A stretch of DNA of 21,205 nt from DATFPK01 sp035264885 (GTDB lineage: Bacteria; Actinomycetota; Thermoleophilia; Solirubrobacterales; 70-9), in the NCBI GenBank assembly GCA_035264885.1, contig DATFPK010000058.1, forward strand, positions 1-21,205. Reading direction: 5' to 3'. Of the stretch, positions 5,862-14,897 are shown piece by piece. The notes beneath the pieces are model-generated. The model ran no database searches and was not told where the DNA came from. It worked only from the letters and a program-made list of their open reading frames with translations. A program made the position numbers and the translations under genes. Position 1 is the stretch's first letter; every line of letters begins with the position of its first letter.

Positions 5862-7361
5862 CTAACCGCGGGCCCCCGCTCCGGGCCAGACGCGCCTGTA
5901 GATCCGGACGACGTAGAACCCGGTCCCCCCGTCGGTGAACCAGATCTCGCGCCGTTTCGGGGCGAACGCGGGCTCGGACATCGCGAAGTCGCTGGCGTCG
6001 TAGCCGTTCTCGAATCGCGCCTTGGTCGGCGTCACGAAATAGGCGATCTCCTTCGGCTTTCGCAGCCGGGTGATGTCGAAGACGCGGAGGCCCGAGGCGA
6101 TGAACGAGCAGGCGACGACCTTCGGGTTCACTCGGGTCGGGATGTTGCAGTAGTGACCCGCGTACCCCTGGACCGGGCTCGACGCGCCGGGGTCGCCGGA
6201 CGCGGCGGCGTGGGGCTTGGGCTGGTTGACCTGGAGGCGGAGGTTCGAGATGACGCGGGGGCGGCGTTCCTTCGAGACGTCGATGATCCGCGCCGCGCCG
6301 ACGGCGTTCTCGTTGCCGTCGCCGGTAGTGCCGGCGGTGTACTCATCGAACTCCAGGACGTAGTGCCGGCCGTTCCTCGTGAACGGGATCGCGTTCTGCG
6401 GGATCGACGCCCGGCGCCAGGTCAGCCGGCTGATCTCGCGCGCCTTCGGATCTGGCTTGCGGGCCTGGATCTGGCTCGTGTCGAGGATCAGCATGTTGCC
6501 GTTCGTGTCGGCGACGTAGGCGCGGTTGCCGCGCCGGGACAGCGACATGCCGTGGGAGATGATGCTGCCCTGCCAGATGGGGTGGGGCTGCTTCGGCTTG
6601 GTGACGTCGATCGCCGTGATCGCCTCGACCGCGGTGCCGGTGGCGTAGAACGTCCGCCCGTCGGGGGCGAACCCGCTCTCGTGCCCGAAGCGGGCGACCG
6701 GGCTGGTCGATTGCAGTACCGGATGGCGGCAATCGCCGCTGACGTCGTAGATCGAGACGAGTCCCGGGTACGTGGTCGGGTTGCCGTTGACGGCGGCGAG
6801 CAAGCCGCGCCGCCGGTTCAGGCTGAGCGACTCATGGGGCGACATCATCGGCGGCTCGGTCAGCGTGTCCGTCTGGACCGGCCGCCGCGGGTTCGACATG
6901 TCGAGGACCGCGACCCCGAGTGAGGTGGCGTCGAACTTGAGGGCATTGCCGGGGAAGAGCAGCGCGGTGTCATAGAACGCGCACTCGCGACCGCGCCGGT
7001 CGACGTAGCGGAAGACCTTGAAGCCGCCCGAGCTGCCCTGGTGGGCGATCCGCCGGAGGTTGCACCACAGGCCCTTGCCCGCGGAGCCCTCGGGGACGCG
7101 CCCCTGGATGCCGGGCTCGGGGCGGGAGCCACGCAGGCAGCGGACCTGGGGGCTCGCGACCTGGCGGGGCTCCTTGCGCCGCACGACCGGAACGCGGGCG
7201 GGCTTCTGCCCCTCCGCCTTGCCGAGCGCCAGGAGATCGTTGAGCGGCCCGAGCGCCGCGTGCCCGACCGGCACGACGAGGGCGAGCGCGACGAGAGGTC
7301 CGAAGGTCGAGATCGCGCTTCGGACCGAGCGCTTCTCCGTGTCGTCTCGCAACCTCCGCAT
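5862..7361 (-). CDS. Secreted LVIVD-repeat beta-propeller-like protein
   Basis: A 499-residue protein with a hydrophobic N-terminal export segment (FGPLVALALVVPVGHAAL). Repeated blade-like units follow, of the LVIVD type: FKVFRYVD, LGVAVLDMSNPRRPVQTDTL, LVSIYDVSGDCRHPVLQSTS, TAIDVTKPKQPHPIWQGSII, LRVFDITRLRKPKEIAYF. Such proteins form surface or secreted beta-propellers, and their ligands are mostly unknown. Three Cys before and after the first blade could form disulphides. The ATG at 7361 lies nine bases after GAGGAGG; a TTG two codons earlier is too close to that site. It leads a probable operon with the microprotein and the RibD-like gene. Confidence 0.8.
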   Translation of the reverse strand: MRRLRDDTEKRSVRSAISTFGPLVALALVVPVGHAALGPLNDLLALGKAEGQKPARVPVVRRKEPRQVASPQVRCLRGSRPEPGIQGRVPEGSAGKGLWCNLRRIAHQGSSGGFKVFRYVDRRGRECAFYDTALLFPGNALKFDATSLGVAVLDMSNPRRPVQTDTLTEPPMMSPHESLSLNRRRGLLAAVNGNPTTYPGLVSIYDVSGDCRHPVLQSTSPVARFGHESGFAPDGRTFYATGTAVEAITAIDVTKPKQPHPIWQGSIISHGMSLSRRGNRAYVADTNGNMLILDTSQIQARKPDPKAREISRLTWRRASIPQNAIPFTRNGRHYVLEFDEYTAGTTGDGNENAVGAARIIDVSKERRPRVISNLRLQVNQPKPHAAASGDPGASSPVQGYAGHYCNIPTRVNPKVVACSFIASGLRVFDITRLRKPKEIAYFVTPTKARFENGYDASDFAMSEPAFAPKRREIWFTDGGTGFYVVRIYRRVWPGAGARG

Positions 7362-7443
7362 CGCCAATCGCCTCCTCAGACCGGACCCCCCTTGCGGGAA
7401 CGTAACGGTAGCCGGGCGGCGGCGCGGCAGTAACGCGGCGCCG

Positions 7444-8517
7444 CTACACGGGCGTGACCCGCGTCGCGGTCGCCTTCCAGACCGCGTTGACCGCCATCCC
7501 CGCCTGCAATTCGAGAGCCTGCGCGGAGGCGCTCGTGACCTCCGCCGCCATCGGTTGGGGCAGCGCCAGGCCGACCCGGACGCGTGATCCGACCTCGGTC
7601 ATGGTCGTGATCTCGGCCGGTATCCGGTTGAGCGCGGAGTCGCGGTGGGCACCGAGGTCGAGCTCGACCGCCACCTCCCACGGGAAGACGCTGACCGCGA
7701 CGCGGCCGGCGCCGGGCTCGGCGCTCCGCACCGTCCCGCCGCCGTCGAGGCGAACGGTCGTGGTGCCGTCCTCGATGCCCTCGGCTCGCCCGAACAGCAC
7801 CGATGCCCCCGCGAACTCGCCCACGAACGGTGTCGCCGGAGCCGATGCGATCCGGCTGGGCGGGCCCTGCTGCACGATGCGCCCCCGCTCGACGACAACG
7901 AGGCGGTCGGCCAGGAGCGCCGCCTCGTGGAAGTCGTGGGTCACGATGATCGTCGGGACCTTGACGTCGCCCAGCATCGAGCCCAGTTCGCGAATCGCGC
8001 TTGCGCGGCTCGTCGGATCGAGCGCCGCCAGCGGCTCGTCGAGGAGGAGGACGGCCGGCTTCGGCGCGAGCGCCCGGGCGAGTGCCACGCGCTGGCGCTC
8101 GCCGCCGGAGAGCTCCCCCGGATCGGCCTCGGCGAGGTGGAGAACGCCGAACCGCTCCAGCATCCGGTCGGTCCGGACTCGGCGCTCCGCACGCGGTACC
8201 CCTCGCAGCCCGTAGGCGACGTTGCGCCGGACGTCGAGGTGTCCGAAGAGCGCGTAGCTCTGGAAGAGGAAGCCGCAGCGGCGCTCCTCGGGGGGCCGGA
8301 ACACACCGGCGCCCGTGTCCAGCCACACCTGGTCCCCGAGCCGTACCACGCCGCGCTCGGGCCGGTGGAGACCCGCGACGATGCGCAGCATGGTCGACTT
8401 TCCCGCCCCCGAGGGCCCGACGAGGGCGATACGGCCGTGTCCGGGCACCGCGAGGCGAAGGTCGATTCGCAACTGCCGCAGGGTCGCGGTGGCTTGTGCC
8501 TCCAGCCCCGGGCTCAT
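7444..8517 (-). CDS. modC: Molybdate ABC transporter ATP-binding protein ModC
   Basis: A 357-residue ATPase of a molybdate importer. The N-terminal ABC domain has Walker A (GPSGAGKST), signature LSGGERQRVALARAL, Walker B (VLLLDEPLAALD) and the switch His in IIVTHD. The C-terminal ~120 residues include a TOBE-like oxyanion-binding domain (AEITTMTEVGSRVRVGLALP). It would dimerise under ModB at the inner membrane face. The start overlaps the modB stop by four bases (ATGA). The full set of motifs makes it functional by sequence. Sulfate or tungstate transport is possible, but the ModA/ModB partners favour molybdate or tungstate. Confidence 0.9.
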   Translation of the reverse strand: MSPGLEAQATATLRQLRIDLRLAVPGHGRIALVGPSGAGKSTMLRIVAGLHRPERGVVRLGDQVWLDTGAGVFRPPEERRCGFLFQSYALFGHLDVRRNVAYGLRGVPRAERRVRTDRMLERFGVLHLAEADPGELSGGERQRVALARALAPKPAVLLLDEPLAALDPTSRASAIRELGSMLGDVKVPTIIVTHDFHEAALLADRLVVVERGRIVQQGPPSRIASAPATPFVGEFAGASVLFGRAEGIEDGTTTVRLDGGGTVRSAEPGAGRVAVSVFPWEVAVELDLGAHRDSALNRIPAEITTMTEVGSRVRVGLALPQPMAAEVTSASAQALELQAGMAVNAVWKATATRVTPV

Positions 8518-9317
8518 CCCCGTCCCCCGAAGGCGTCCCGCCCCGCGGCGAGCTTGACGGTCAGGAGCAGCGCCGCGGAGACCGCGATCAGGACGGCGGA
8601 GAGCGCCAGCGCCGCCGTGAAGTCCTCGTTGAACTCGGCGAAGATCGCCAGTGGAGCCGTCTGCGTGATCCCGGGGAACGATCCGGCGAACATCAACGTG
8701 GCGCCGAACTCGCCCAGCGCACGCCCCCAGGCCAGCGCCAGGCCGGCGGTCAGCCCACCGCGAGCGGCGGGGACGGCGACGGCGATGAAGGTCCGCGCTT
8801 CCCCCGCCCCGAGGGTGCGGGACGCCTCGACGACCTCGGGGTCGAGGTCGGAGAAGGTCGCCTGCGCCTGGCGCAGGAAGAACGGCGCGGCGACGAAGAC
8901 GAGCGCGACGATCACGCCCGCCGTCTCCAGGACCAGCCGGATGCCGGCGTCCTCGAGCGCGCCGCCGAGGATGCCGTTCGGCCCGAACGCCGCCAGCAGG
9001 CCGATCCCGGCGATGGCCGGCGGCATCACGAGAGGCAGCTCGATCAGCGTCAGGACCGCGGCGCGGCCGCGGAAGTCCCGGGTCGCGAGAAACCAGGCCG
9101 CGGGGGTGCCGACGAGGACGATGATCGCGATCGCGGCGAGCGAAGTTCGCAGGCTGAGCCAGAGCGCCTCCCGCGCGTCCTCCTCGCCGAGCGCATCCAG
9201 GAGGTTGCCGACTCCCGTGTCGGCGAAGACGGCGACCACCGGAAACGTGAGGAAGCAGAGGGCGACGGCGAGAGCGGCGAACGCTACGACGGCAAACGCC
9301 GACGCTCGGCCGGTCAC
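8514..9317 (-). CDS. modB: Molybdate ABC transporter permease ModB
   Basis: A 267-residue integral membrane protein with five or six hydrophobic spans. The cytoplasmic EAA-type loop in GRALGEFGATLMFAGSFPGIT is typical of ModB and couples the channel to ModC. Length is normal for the family, with a slightly long N-terminal loop containing acidic residues before the second span. It overlaps modA by four bases at its start and modC by four at its end, so the three are translationally coupled. Confidence 0.92.
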   Translation of the reverse strand: MTGRASAFAVVAFAALAVALCFLTFPVVAVFADTGVGNLLDALGEEDAREALWLSLRTSLAAIAIIVLVGTPAAWFLATRDFRGRAAVLTLIELPLVMPPAIAGIGLLAAFGPNGILGGALEDAGIRLVLETAGVIVALVFVAAPFFLRQAQATFSDLDPEVVEASRTLGAGEARTFIAVAVPAARGGLTAGLALAWGRALGEFGATLMFAGSFPGITQTAPLAIFAEFNEDFTAALALSAVLIAVSAALLLTVKLAAGRDAFGGRG

Positions 9318-10093
9318 GGCGGCGGCAGGAACCCGGCCTGGCGCAGGGTTTCGGCCCCCTGGCCCTCGAGCAGCCCGGCGACGAACCGCTGCGCGAGCTC
9401 AGGATGCGGGGCGTCGCGGACGCCCGCGATCCCGTAGGACACCACCGGTTCCAGGCTCTCCGGAAGCCGAACGGCCCTCAGCTCCGAGCCGGCGCTCATC
9501 ACGTCGGTCACGTAGGCGAAGCCCGCGTCCGCAGCGCCCTGGGTGAGCTTGCCGATCACCGCGGCCACCTCCGGCTCCTCGGAGCCGACGTTTGCGAGGA
9601 TCGCCTCTCGCTCGGCCGTCGGCAGGCGGCGGAGGGCCTCGCGGGTATAGCCGCCCACCGGGACGCTCGGGTCCCCGATCACGAGCGAGAGGCCCGGCTC
9701 CGCGAGGTCGGCCACGGAGCTGATTGGGCTGTCGGCGGGGACCGCGACCACGAGCTCGTTGCCGGCAAAGATCCGCGGCCGCTCGACGAGGCCTTCATCG
9801 AAGAGCTTCTGGGGCAGTTCGGCGTCCGCGGCGGCGTAGACGTCGGGGCGAAGGCCCTGGCGGATCTGTGCGGCGAGGACGTCGGAGCCGGCGAACGACT
9901 GCTTCACGTCGGCGTCGGGGAAGGCCTCGTCGGCGTACACGGTGAACGCCTCCTGGAGCGACGACGCCGCCGAGACGATCAGCTCGTCCTCGGAGTCGGC
10001 CTCGTCGCCGCCGCAGCCCGCGCCGAGCACGACGGCGCCGAGCTGCGTGGCGAGCAGGAGGGCAACCTGGAGCCTCGAAACGCGGGCGGCCAT
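9314..10093 (-). CDS. modA: Molybdate-binding lipoprotein ModA
   Basis: A 259-residue substrate-binding protein. The N-terminus has a lipoprotein signal with lipobox LGAGC (Cys near residue 26), so the mature protein is membrane-anchored outside the cell. The mature part starts ELIVSAASSLQEAF, the anion-contact strand of ModA, followed by QSFAGSDVLAAQI, PDVYAAAD, GNELVVAVP and the typical VGGYTREAL and GAADAGFAYVTD. It captures molybdate or tungstate and hands it to ModB. It leads modABC. The ribosome site is poor. The gap to the divergent HD-GYP gene is only 64 bases and I see no molybdenum-cofactor riboswitch in it. Confidence 0.9.
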   Translation of the reverse strand: MAARVSRLQVALLLATQLGAVVLGAGCGGDEADSEDELIVSAASSLQEAFTVYADEAFPDADVKQSFAGSDVLAAQIRQGLRPDVYAAADAELPQKLFDEGLVERPRIFAGNELVVAVPADSPISSVADLAEPGLSLVIGDPSVPVGGYTREALRRLPTAEREAILANVGSEEPEVAAVIGKLTQGAADAGFAYVTDVMSAGSELRAVRLPESLEPVVSYGIAGVRDAPHPELAQRFVAGLLEGQGAETLRQAGFLPPP

Positions 10094-10157
10094 CGAGCGG
10101 GAAGCATCTCACGACCGGCGCCCTCAAGATCATCCGGTTTCGAGCCGAACAATTCCT

Positions 10158-11591
10158 ATGGCCCTCTGGGTCCAAACCGACGTGGGCAACTCGCCCGAGG
10201 CCTCGCCCGCGGTGCAGGCGCTGCTGGCCGAGTCCCGCCAGCGCCGGCGGCGCGGCTTCAACCGCCGCGAGTGGCGCGCTGAGTTCCTGGTGGGCGGCGG
10301 GTTCCTTCTCGCCTCCGCAGCTCTGCTGCTCGCGGTGCCGTCCGAGCGCCCGGTCGACCCCGCCGTCCTCGGGCTCGTCCTCGTCTGCATGACGCTCGCC
10401 TCGCGGGTACGGTTCGAGGTCGCGAGCTGCTACACGATGCCTACCCAGCTCGTCCTGATCCCGGCCCTCTTTCTCCTGCCGCCCCAGATCGTCCCGCTCG
10501 TTGTGGCGCTCGGGCTGGCGGCCGGGAAGTCGGTCGAGCTGTGGCGCGGCAGCGCCCCTTTCGAGGGCGCGTTCCTGGCATTCGGGGATTCGTGGTTCGC
10601 GCTCGGGCCCGCGGTCGTCTTGATCGCCGCGGGCTCCCCGCACCCGATCGGGGGCGCCTGGGTCCTGATCCCGGCCCTGTTGGCCCAGTTCCTGGGGGAG
10701 TCGTCGGCCACCGCTGTCCGTGAGCACCTGCATGGCGGTGCCGGCTGGCGCGAGCAGCTCGCCGAGGCCCTGTGGATCTACCGCGTCGACGCGCTGCTCA
10801 CTCCGATCGGCCTGGCCCTCGCCATCGCCGCCGATCAGGAACCCGCCGCGCTGGCCCTCGTCCTTCCGCTCCTCGCCCTGCTGCTGATCTTCGCCCGCGA
10901 GCGCAGCGAGCGGATCGACTACCTCTTCGAGCTGAGCGAGGCCTACCGCGGCACGGCTCGCGTCCTCGCCCAGGTGGTCGAGCACGACGATGCCTACACG
11001 GGAATGCACACCCGCGGCGTCGTCGAGCTGTCGATCGAGGTCGCCGCCGAGATGAAGCTCGGCTCGACCGAGCGCCGGAACATCGAGTTTGCCGGCTTGG
11101 TCCACGACGTCGGCAAGATCGCGATCCCGAAGGCGATTCTGAACAAGCCGGTCGGGCTCGACGCGCGCGAGTGGGCGCTGATGCGGACCCACACCCTCGA
11201 GGGCCAGCAGATGCTCGAGCAGATCGGCGGCGTCATGAGCGACGTCGGCCGTATCGTGCGGTCCGCGCACGAGCACTTCGACGGCAGCGGCTATCCAGAC
11301 GGCCTCCGCGGTGAGGAGATCCCGGTCGAGGCCCGGGTGGTCTTCTGCTGCGACGCGTTCAACGCGATGACCACCGACCGGCCGTACCGCAACGCGCGCT
11401 CGCCGGAAGCGGCCGTCGCCGAGCTCCGAGCCCATGCGGGGAGCCAGTTCGACCCCCGGGTGGTCGCCGCCCTGGTCGAGGTCCTGGGTCCGGATCTGGC
11501 TGGGGCAGCAGTCGGGTTCGCGAAGACCGAGCGGGCCGACCGGCCCGGCCGAGCCGGCGCGCGCGGACTCGCGAGCGTGATTAGTCGGTAA
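10158..11591 (+). CDS. Membrane HD-GYP domain c-di-GMP phosphodiesterase
   Basis: A 477-residue protein. Residues ~41-247 hold about seven hydrophobic spans forming a MASE-like membrane sensor; ~265-445 are an HD-GYP domain. Seen there are the metal-binding HDVGK (316-320) and HEHFDGSGYPDG (371-382), which contains the GYP triad. HD-GYP enzymes hydrolyse cyclic di-GMP and thereby control motility, biofilm or stress states. The usual HHExxDG motif reads AHEHFDG here, so the first His of the pair is Ala. An open frame extends upstream to 9942 into modA, but the ATG at 10158 begins right after the intergenic gap; its ribosome site is weak. No GGDEF or PAS domain. Confidence 0.88.
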   Translation: MALWVQTDVGNSPEASPAVQALLAESRQRRRRGFNRREWRAEFLVGGGFLLASAALLLAVPSERPVDPAVLGLVLVCMTLASRVRFEVASCYTMPTQLVLIPALFLLPPQIVPLVVALGLAAGKSVELWRGSAPFEGAFLAFGDSWFALGPAVVLIAAGSPHPIGGAWVLIPALLAQFLGESSATAVREHLHGGAGWREQLAEALWIYRVDALLTPIGLALAIAADQEPAALALVLPLLALLLIFARERSERIDYLFELSEAYRGTARVLAQVVEHDDAYTGMHTRGVVELSIEVAAEMKLGSTERRNIEFAGLVHDVGKIAIPKAILNKPVGLDAREWALMRTHTLEGQQMLEQIGGVMSDVGRIVRSAHEHFDGSGYPDGLRGEEIPVEARVVFCCDAFNAMTTDRPYRNARSPEAAVAELRAHAGSQFDPRVVAALVEVLGPDLAGAAVGFAKTERADRPGRAGARGLASVISR

Positions 11592-11678
11592 ACGCATGTC
11601 CGGGTTGGGTGATCGGCCCTGCCTCCGATAAGGACCAAGCCCGAAGCGTCCGTGGTCATGCCTGAGAGGACTCGTCCC

Positions 11679-12326
11679 ATGCGAAAGCTCGCACTCGCCC
11701 TCGCCGCCTCGGCGGCCCTGCTCGCCGCGCCGGCGCTGTCCGCCGCCGAGATCGGTGATCCGCTGCCCTCCGACGAGGGCGGTGCCGTCGGGAACCCCCT
11801 CTGCGCGGAGCAGGTCTTCGAGCAGCCCTTCCTCGACTGGAACGACCAGCGCAGCTACACGCTCGTCCCGAACGGCTCCTTCGAGCTCGGTCTCGAGGGG
11901 TGGACCGTGAGCGACGGGGTCGAGGTGCGGCCGCACGCCAACAACCTTCGTCCCGAACCCGGGACCTCGGCCCTCTACATGCCGCCCGCGTCGGCGGTCA
12001 CCTCTCCCCCGGTCTGCGTGACGCCCGACTACCCCGTGGCGCGGCTGTACGGCAAGACGGTCATCCCCGGCAGGAGCGCCGCGACGCTGCGCGTCGAGGT
12101 CGTGTACCCGCCCGCCGAAGCGGGCGGCACCGCCCGCCGCAAGCGTTCGGGAACGCTGCGGCGCGAGCGCACGTGGGACTCGACCCGCAAGATCGCCCTG
12201 TCGCCGGGACAGATCGCGAAGGCCGCCGGACCCGACGGCACGACGATGATCCGCCTGCGCTTCACGACCCGCAGGGGCGCCGGGTGGCTGCTGGACGACG
12301 TCTTCGTCGATCCGCGCGCGCGCTGA
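11679..12326 (+). CDS. Secreted protein with C-terminal jelly-roll-like domain
   Basis: A 215-residue exported protein. Residues 1-~25 form a Sec signal peptide (MRKLALALAASAALLAAPAL, then SAAE). The mature part has NGSFELGLEGWT, then beta-rich segments and GAGWLLDDVFVDP. This 'NGSFE..GWT..LDDV' frame is typical of carbohydrate-binding-module-like jelly-roll domains in secreted actinobacterial proteins. One Cys pair may be a disulphide. The start at 11679 follows GAGAGGA; earlier in-frame starts at 11652 and 11658 would put the signal peptide too far in. Ligand unknown. It converges on the next gene with only three bases between the stops. Confidence 0.75.
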   Translation: MRKLALALAASAALLAAPALSAAEIGDPLPSDEGGAVGNPLCAEQVFEQPFLDWNDQRSYTLVPNGSFELGLEGWTVSDGVEVRPHANNLRPEPGTSALYMPPASAVTSPPVCVTPDYPVARLYGKTVIPGRSAATLRVEVVYPPAEAGGTARRKRSGTLRRERTWDSTRKIALSPGQIAKAAGPDGTTMIRLRFTTRRGAGWLLDDVFVDPRAR

Positions 12327-12329
12327 GCC

Positions 12330-13127
12330 CTAGCCCACGGACCCAGTCGGCGCCGTAAGGCGCCGGCCCGAACCCGAGCCCGGCTCTGGCAGGAGCTCGT
12401 CGACCAGCCGCAGAGCCGGGCGGCCTTCGAACAGCGGTCGCGCGTCGTGCCGGTAGAGGATCAGCGCCAGGCTGGGGGCGACCATGAAGTCCGCGACATT
12501 CGGCTGCTCGCCACCGAGAACTCCGTCGGCGATGAAGGCGTCGACTCGGTCGAGCCGAGCGGGGAGCTCGCTCAAGGGATCGCGATGAGGGGCCGGGCTG
12601 GCGGCGAAGACGCCTCGGAAGATCCTGGGAACGATCAGGCGCCGGGTCAAGGCTCGCTTGTAGAGGAGGTACCCCAGGCGTCCGCTCCCCGACGACCGGC
12701 TGTAGGACTCCGGGTCGCGGACGAACGCCGCGCCGAGGATGCGGCGGGCCGCCATCTGCAACGTCTCGTTCGCCCACTGCTCAGCCTCCTCGACGGCCGC
12801 CCGCTGGCCGGGATCCGCGGGGAGCAGAGGCGGCTCTGGGTGATGCTCGTCAAGGAACCGGGCAATTCCCCTGTTGGTCGAGATCCGCTCGCCGTCGGCC
12901 GCGAGCGCAGGGACCGTGCCCAGCCGGTCCCCGAAGCGGAGCCCGAACGTGCTGCGGCCGCCGGCGGAACGGGTCTGGCCGCCCGCGTCAAAGCCGTTGA
13001 GCCGCGTCACCAGCGGGTGGAAGAGGGTCACAATGTCGACCCGCCGGTAGGGCACCCCCTTGTGCTCGAGCATGAGGATCGCCGAGCGGCAGGCGTGCGA
13101 GCCCGGGATGGCGTAAAGCTTGTACAT
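12330..13127 (-). CDS. Glutathione S-transferase-like protein
   Basis: A 265-residue cytoplasmic protein. The N-terminus is a thioredoxin-like GST domain: MYKLYAIPGSHACRSAILML with a candidate active-site Cys13, the cis-Pro segment GTVPALAADG, and the ERISTNRGIARFLDEHHP glutathione-contact region. The rest is an all-helical GST C-domain. Actinobacteria often lack glutathione, so the thiol partner may be mycothiol or another compound. An upstream GTG at 13169 would add 14 residues; the ATG at 13127 starts the domain cleanly, though without a strong ribosome site. It is divergent from the multicopper oxidase gene, 128 bases away. Confidence 0.75.
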   Translation of the reverse strand: MYKLYAIPGSHACRSAILMLEHKGVPYRRVDIVTLFHPLVTRLNGFDAGGQTRSAGGRSTFGLRFGDRLGTVPALAADGERISTNRGIARFLDEHHPEPPLLPADPGQRAAVEEAEQWANETLQMAARRILGAAFVRDPESYSRSSGSGRLGYLLYKRALTRRLIVPRIFRGVFAASPAPHRDPLSELPARLDRVDAFIADGVLGGEQPNVADFMVAPSLALILYRHDARPLFEGRPALRLVDELLPEPGSGSGRRLTAPTGSVG

Positions 13128-13255
13128 GCCGCTGGTCAGTAGCTGCCCTGGGGCGGTGCCGAGAAACACAGCGCGGGCGTCGATCCGCGGGGCCGACCCG
13201 GCTAGATTCGTTCCGTTGGCTGAGGCGCCAGCGTCTCGACTTGAGGAGGGAAGCG

Positions 13256-14887
13256 ATGAGCGAAACGACCGGCGAGCGGTTCAGCACAGAGACTGAGGGA
13301 TTACGGGAGGCCGCGGCGCCGGAGGTGATTCGCCTCGCTGACGGCGACGCCTGCGAGGTTCGAATCACGCCCGTGCGCAAGCGCCTTGGCGGCGCCGAGA
13401 TCCGCATGCTCGGCTACAACGGCTCGGTCCCGGGGCCGACTCTGGTGGTCGATCAAGGCTCGGAGATCACAGTCGAGGCGGCGAACGAGACCGAGCTCGA
13501 CACGACCGTCCACTGGCACGGCCTGCGCCTGGACAATCGATACGACGGCGTCCCGGAGCAGACCCAAGCGCCGATCGCGCCCGGAGGATCGTTCACCTAC
13601 CGCCTCCAGTTCCCCGACCCCGGCTTCTACTGGTACCACCCGCACATGCGCGAGGACTTCGCGCAGGAGATGGGCCTCTACGGAGGCATCATCGTCGAGC
13701 CCTCCGATGCGAGCTACTGGGGGCCGGCCGACCGCCAGCTCGCGATCGCCCTCGATGACGTCCTGATCGAGGACGGCGAAATGGCGCCCTTCCACCGCTC
13801 CGGCCCGACATTCACCGCGATGGGCCGGTTCGGCAATGTGATGTTGGTGAACGGGGAGACCGCCTACAGGGCGGATGCCGCGGTCGGCGAAGTGGTCCGG
13901 CTCCACCTGGTCAACACGGCGAACACGCGGATCTTCAACTTCGCGCTCAGCGGGGCGCGAATGAAGCTTGTCGGCGGTGACAGCGGGCGGGTCGAGCGCG
14001 AGGAGTTCATCGAGGGGGTGCTGCTCTCGCCTTCGGAGCGCGCAATCGTCGATGTCCTCTTCGAGCGGGACGGCGAGGTCATGCTTGAGAACCGCACCCC
14101 GGAGAAGACCTATGAGCTCGGGCGCGTCGTCGTGGAGGGTCAGGGCGGCGGCCACGCGAAGACGGCTTTTGACGAGCTGCGTGTCGACCCCGAGCTCACC
14201 GACGAGCGGGAGCGGGTCAAGGCTGATCTCAACCGTGAGCCCGACAAGATCCTGGCCTTCGTGTCCGAGATGCCGATCCTCTACGGGCGCGACGACGCCG
14301 ACGCCTTCTCCTACGTCTGCCCGATGCATCCCGACGTCACTGCCTCGGAGCCGGCCTCGTGCCCCAAGTGCGGCATGAAGCTGGTCCCGGCTGATGCGGC
14401 CCCCGCTACAGAGGCCGGGCCGGAAAAGCAGAGCGGGCACGAACACGCCCATGACCACGGGGATGGGCTCGAGTGGGAGGACCTGATGCCCGAGATCAAC
14501 AGGCAGACGAATACGAGCAACATGATCTGGCAACTCGTCGACAAGGAGACCGGAGCTGAGAACGCGGAGATCACCTGGGCCTTCACGGTCGGGGACCGGG
14601 TCAAGATCCGCCTCGCGAACGAGATGGATCAGGACCACCCGATGCACCACCCGTTCCACATCCATGGCGCCGGGCGATTCCTGGTCCTCACTCGCGACGG
14701 AGAGCCGGAGTCGAATCTCGCCTGGAAGGACACGGTCCTCCTGCGAGCCGGGCAGACGATCGACATCCTGCTCGATGTGACCAATCCCGGGCTCTGGATG
14801 GCCCACTGCCACATCGCCGAGCACACCGAGAGCGGCATGATGTTCAGCTTCGACGTCGTGACCGCGCCGGCCTCCGGAGCCGCATGA
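13256..14887 (+). CDS. Multicopper oxidase with inserted heavy-metal-binding module
   Basis: A 543-residue oxidase. Copper ligands are in place: HWHG (86-88), HPH (128-130), HPFHIH (465-470) and HCHIAEHTESGM (517-528), giving the type 1 set H465, C518, H523 and M528. Three cupredoxin-like domains are implied. Between the second and third, residues ~351-378 are a heavy-metal-binding module, VCPMHPDV..CPKCGMKLVP (C355, H358, C369, C372), as found in CusB-like and P-type ATPase proteins. A His-rich stretch (GHEHAHDHGDG) follows. It likely oxidises a metal or phenolic substrate and reduces O2. No signal peptide or Tat motif is visible, unusual for the family. ATG follows GAGGAGGG by six bases. 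Confidence 0.92.
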   Translation: MSETTGERFSTETEGLREAAAPEVIRLADGDACEVRITPVRKRLGGAEIRMLGYNGSVPGPTLVVDQGSEITVEAANETELDTTVHWHGLRLDNRYDGVPEQTQAPIAPGGSFTYRLQFPDPGFYWYHPHMREDFAQEMGLYGGIIVEPSDASYWGPADRQLAIALDDVLIEDGEMAPFHRSGPTFTAMGRFGNVMLVNGETAYRADAAVGEVVRLHLVNTANTRIFNFALSGARMKLVGGDSGRVEREEFIEGVLLSPSERAIVDVLFERDGEVMLENRTPEKTYELGRVVVEGQGGGHAKTAFDELRVDPELTDERERVKADLNREPDKILAFVSEMPILYGRDDADAFSYVCPMHPDVTASEPASCPKCGMKLVPADAAPATEAGPEKQSGHEHAHDHGDGLEWEDLMPEINRQTNTSNMIWQLVDKETGAENAEITWAFTVGDRVKIRLANEMDQDHPMHHPFHIHGAGRFLVLTRDGEPESNLAWKDTVLLRAGQTIDILLDVTNPGLWMAHCHIAEHTESGMMFSFDVVTAPASGAA

Positions 14888-14897
14888 CTTCGTTCCG

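Noticed and set aside
9942..10157. Upstream extension of the HD-GYP frame
   Set aside because: It overlaps the modA signal-peptide region on the other strand and adds a 72-residue segment of non-native composition; the ATG at 10158 is preferred.
10094..10157. Possible molybdenum-cofactor riboswitch upstream of modA
   Set aside because: The gap is only 64 bases and lacks the paired structure and length of that riboswitch.
11592..11678. Promoter-like TTGGGT and GATAAG before the secreted protein gene
   Set aside because: Spacing of about 16 is fine but both boxes match the consensus poorly; not strong enough to list.
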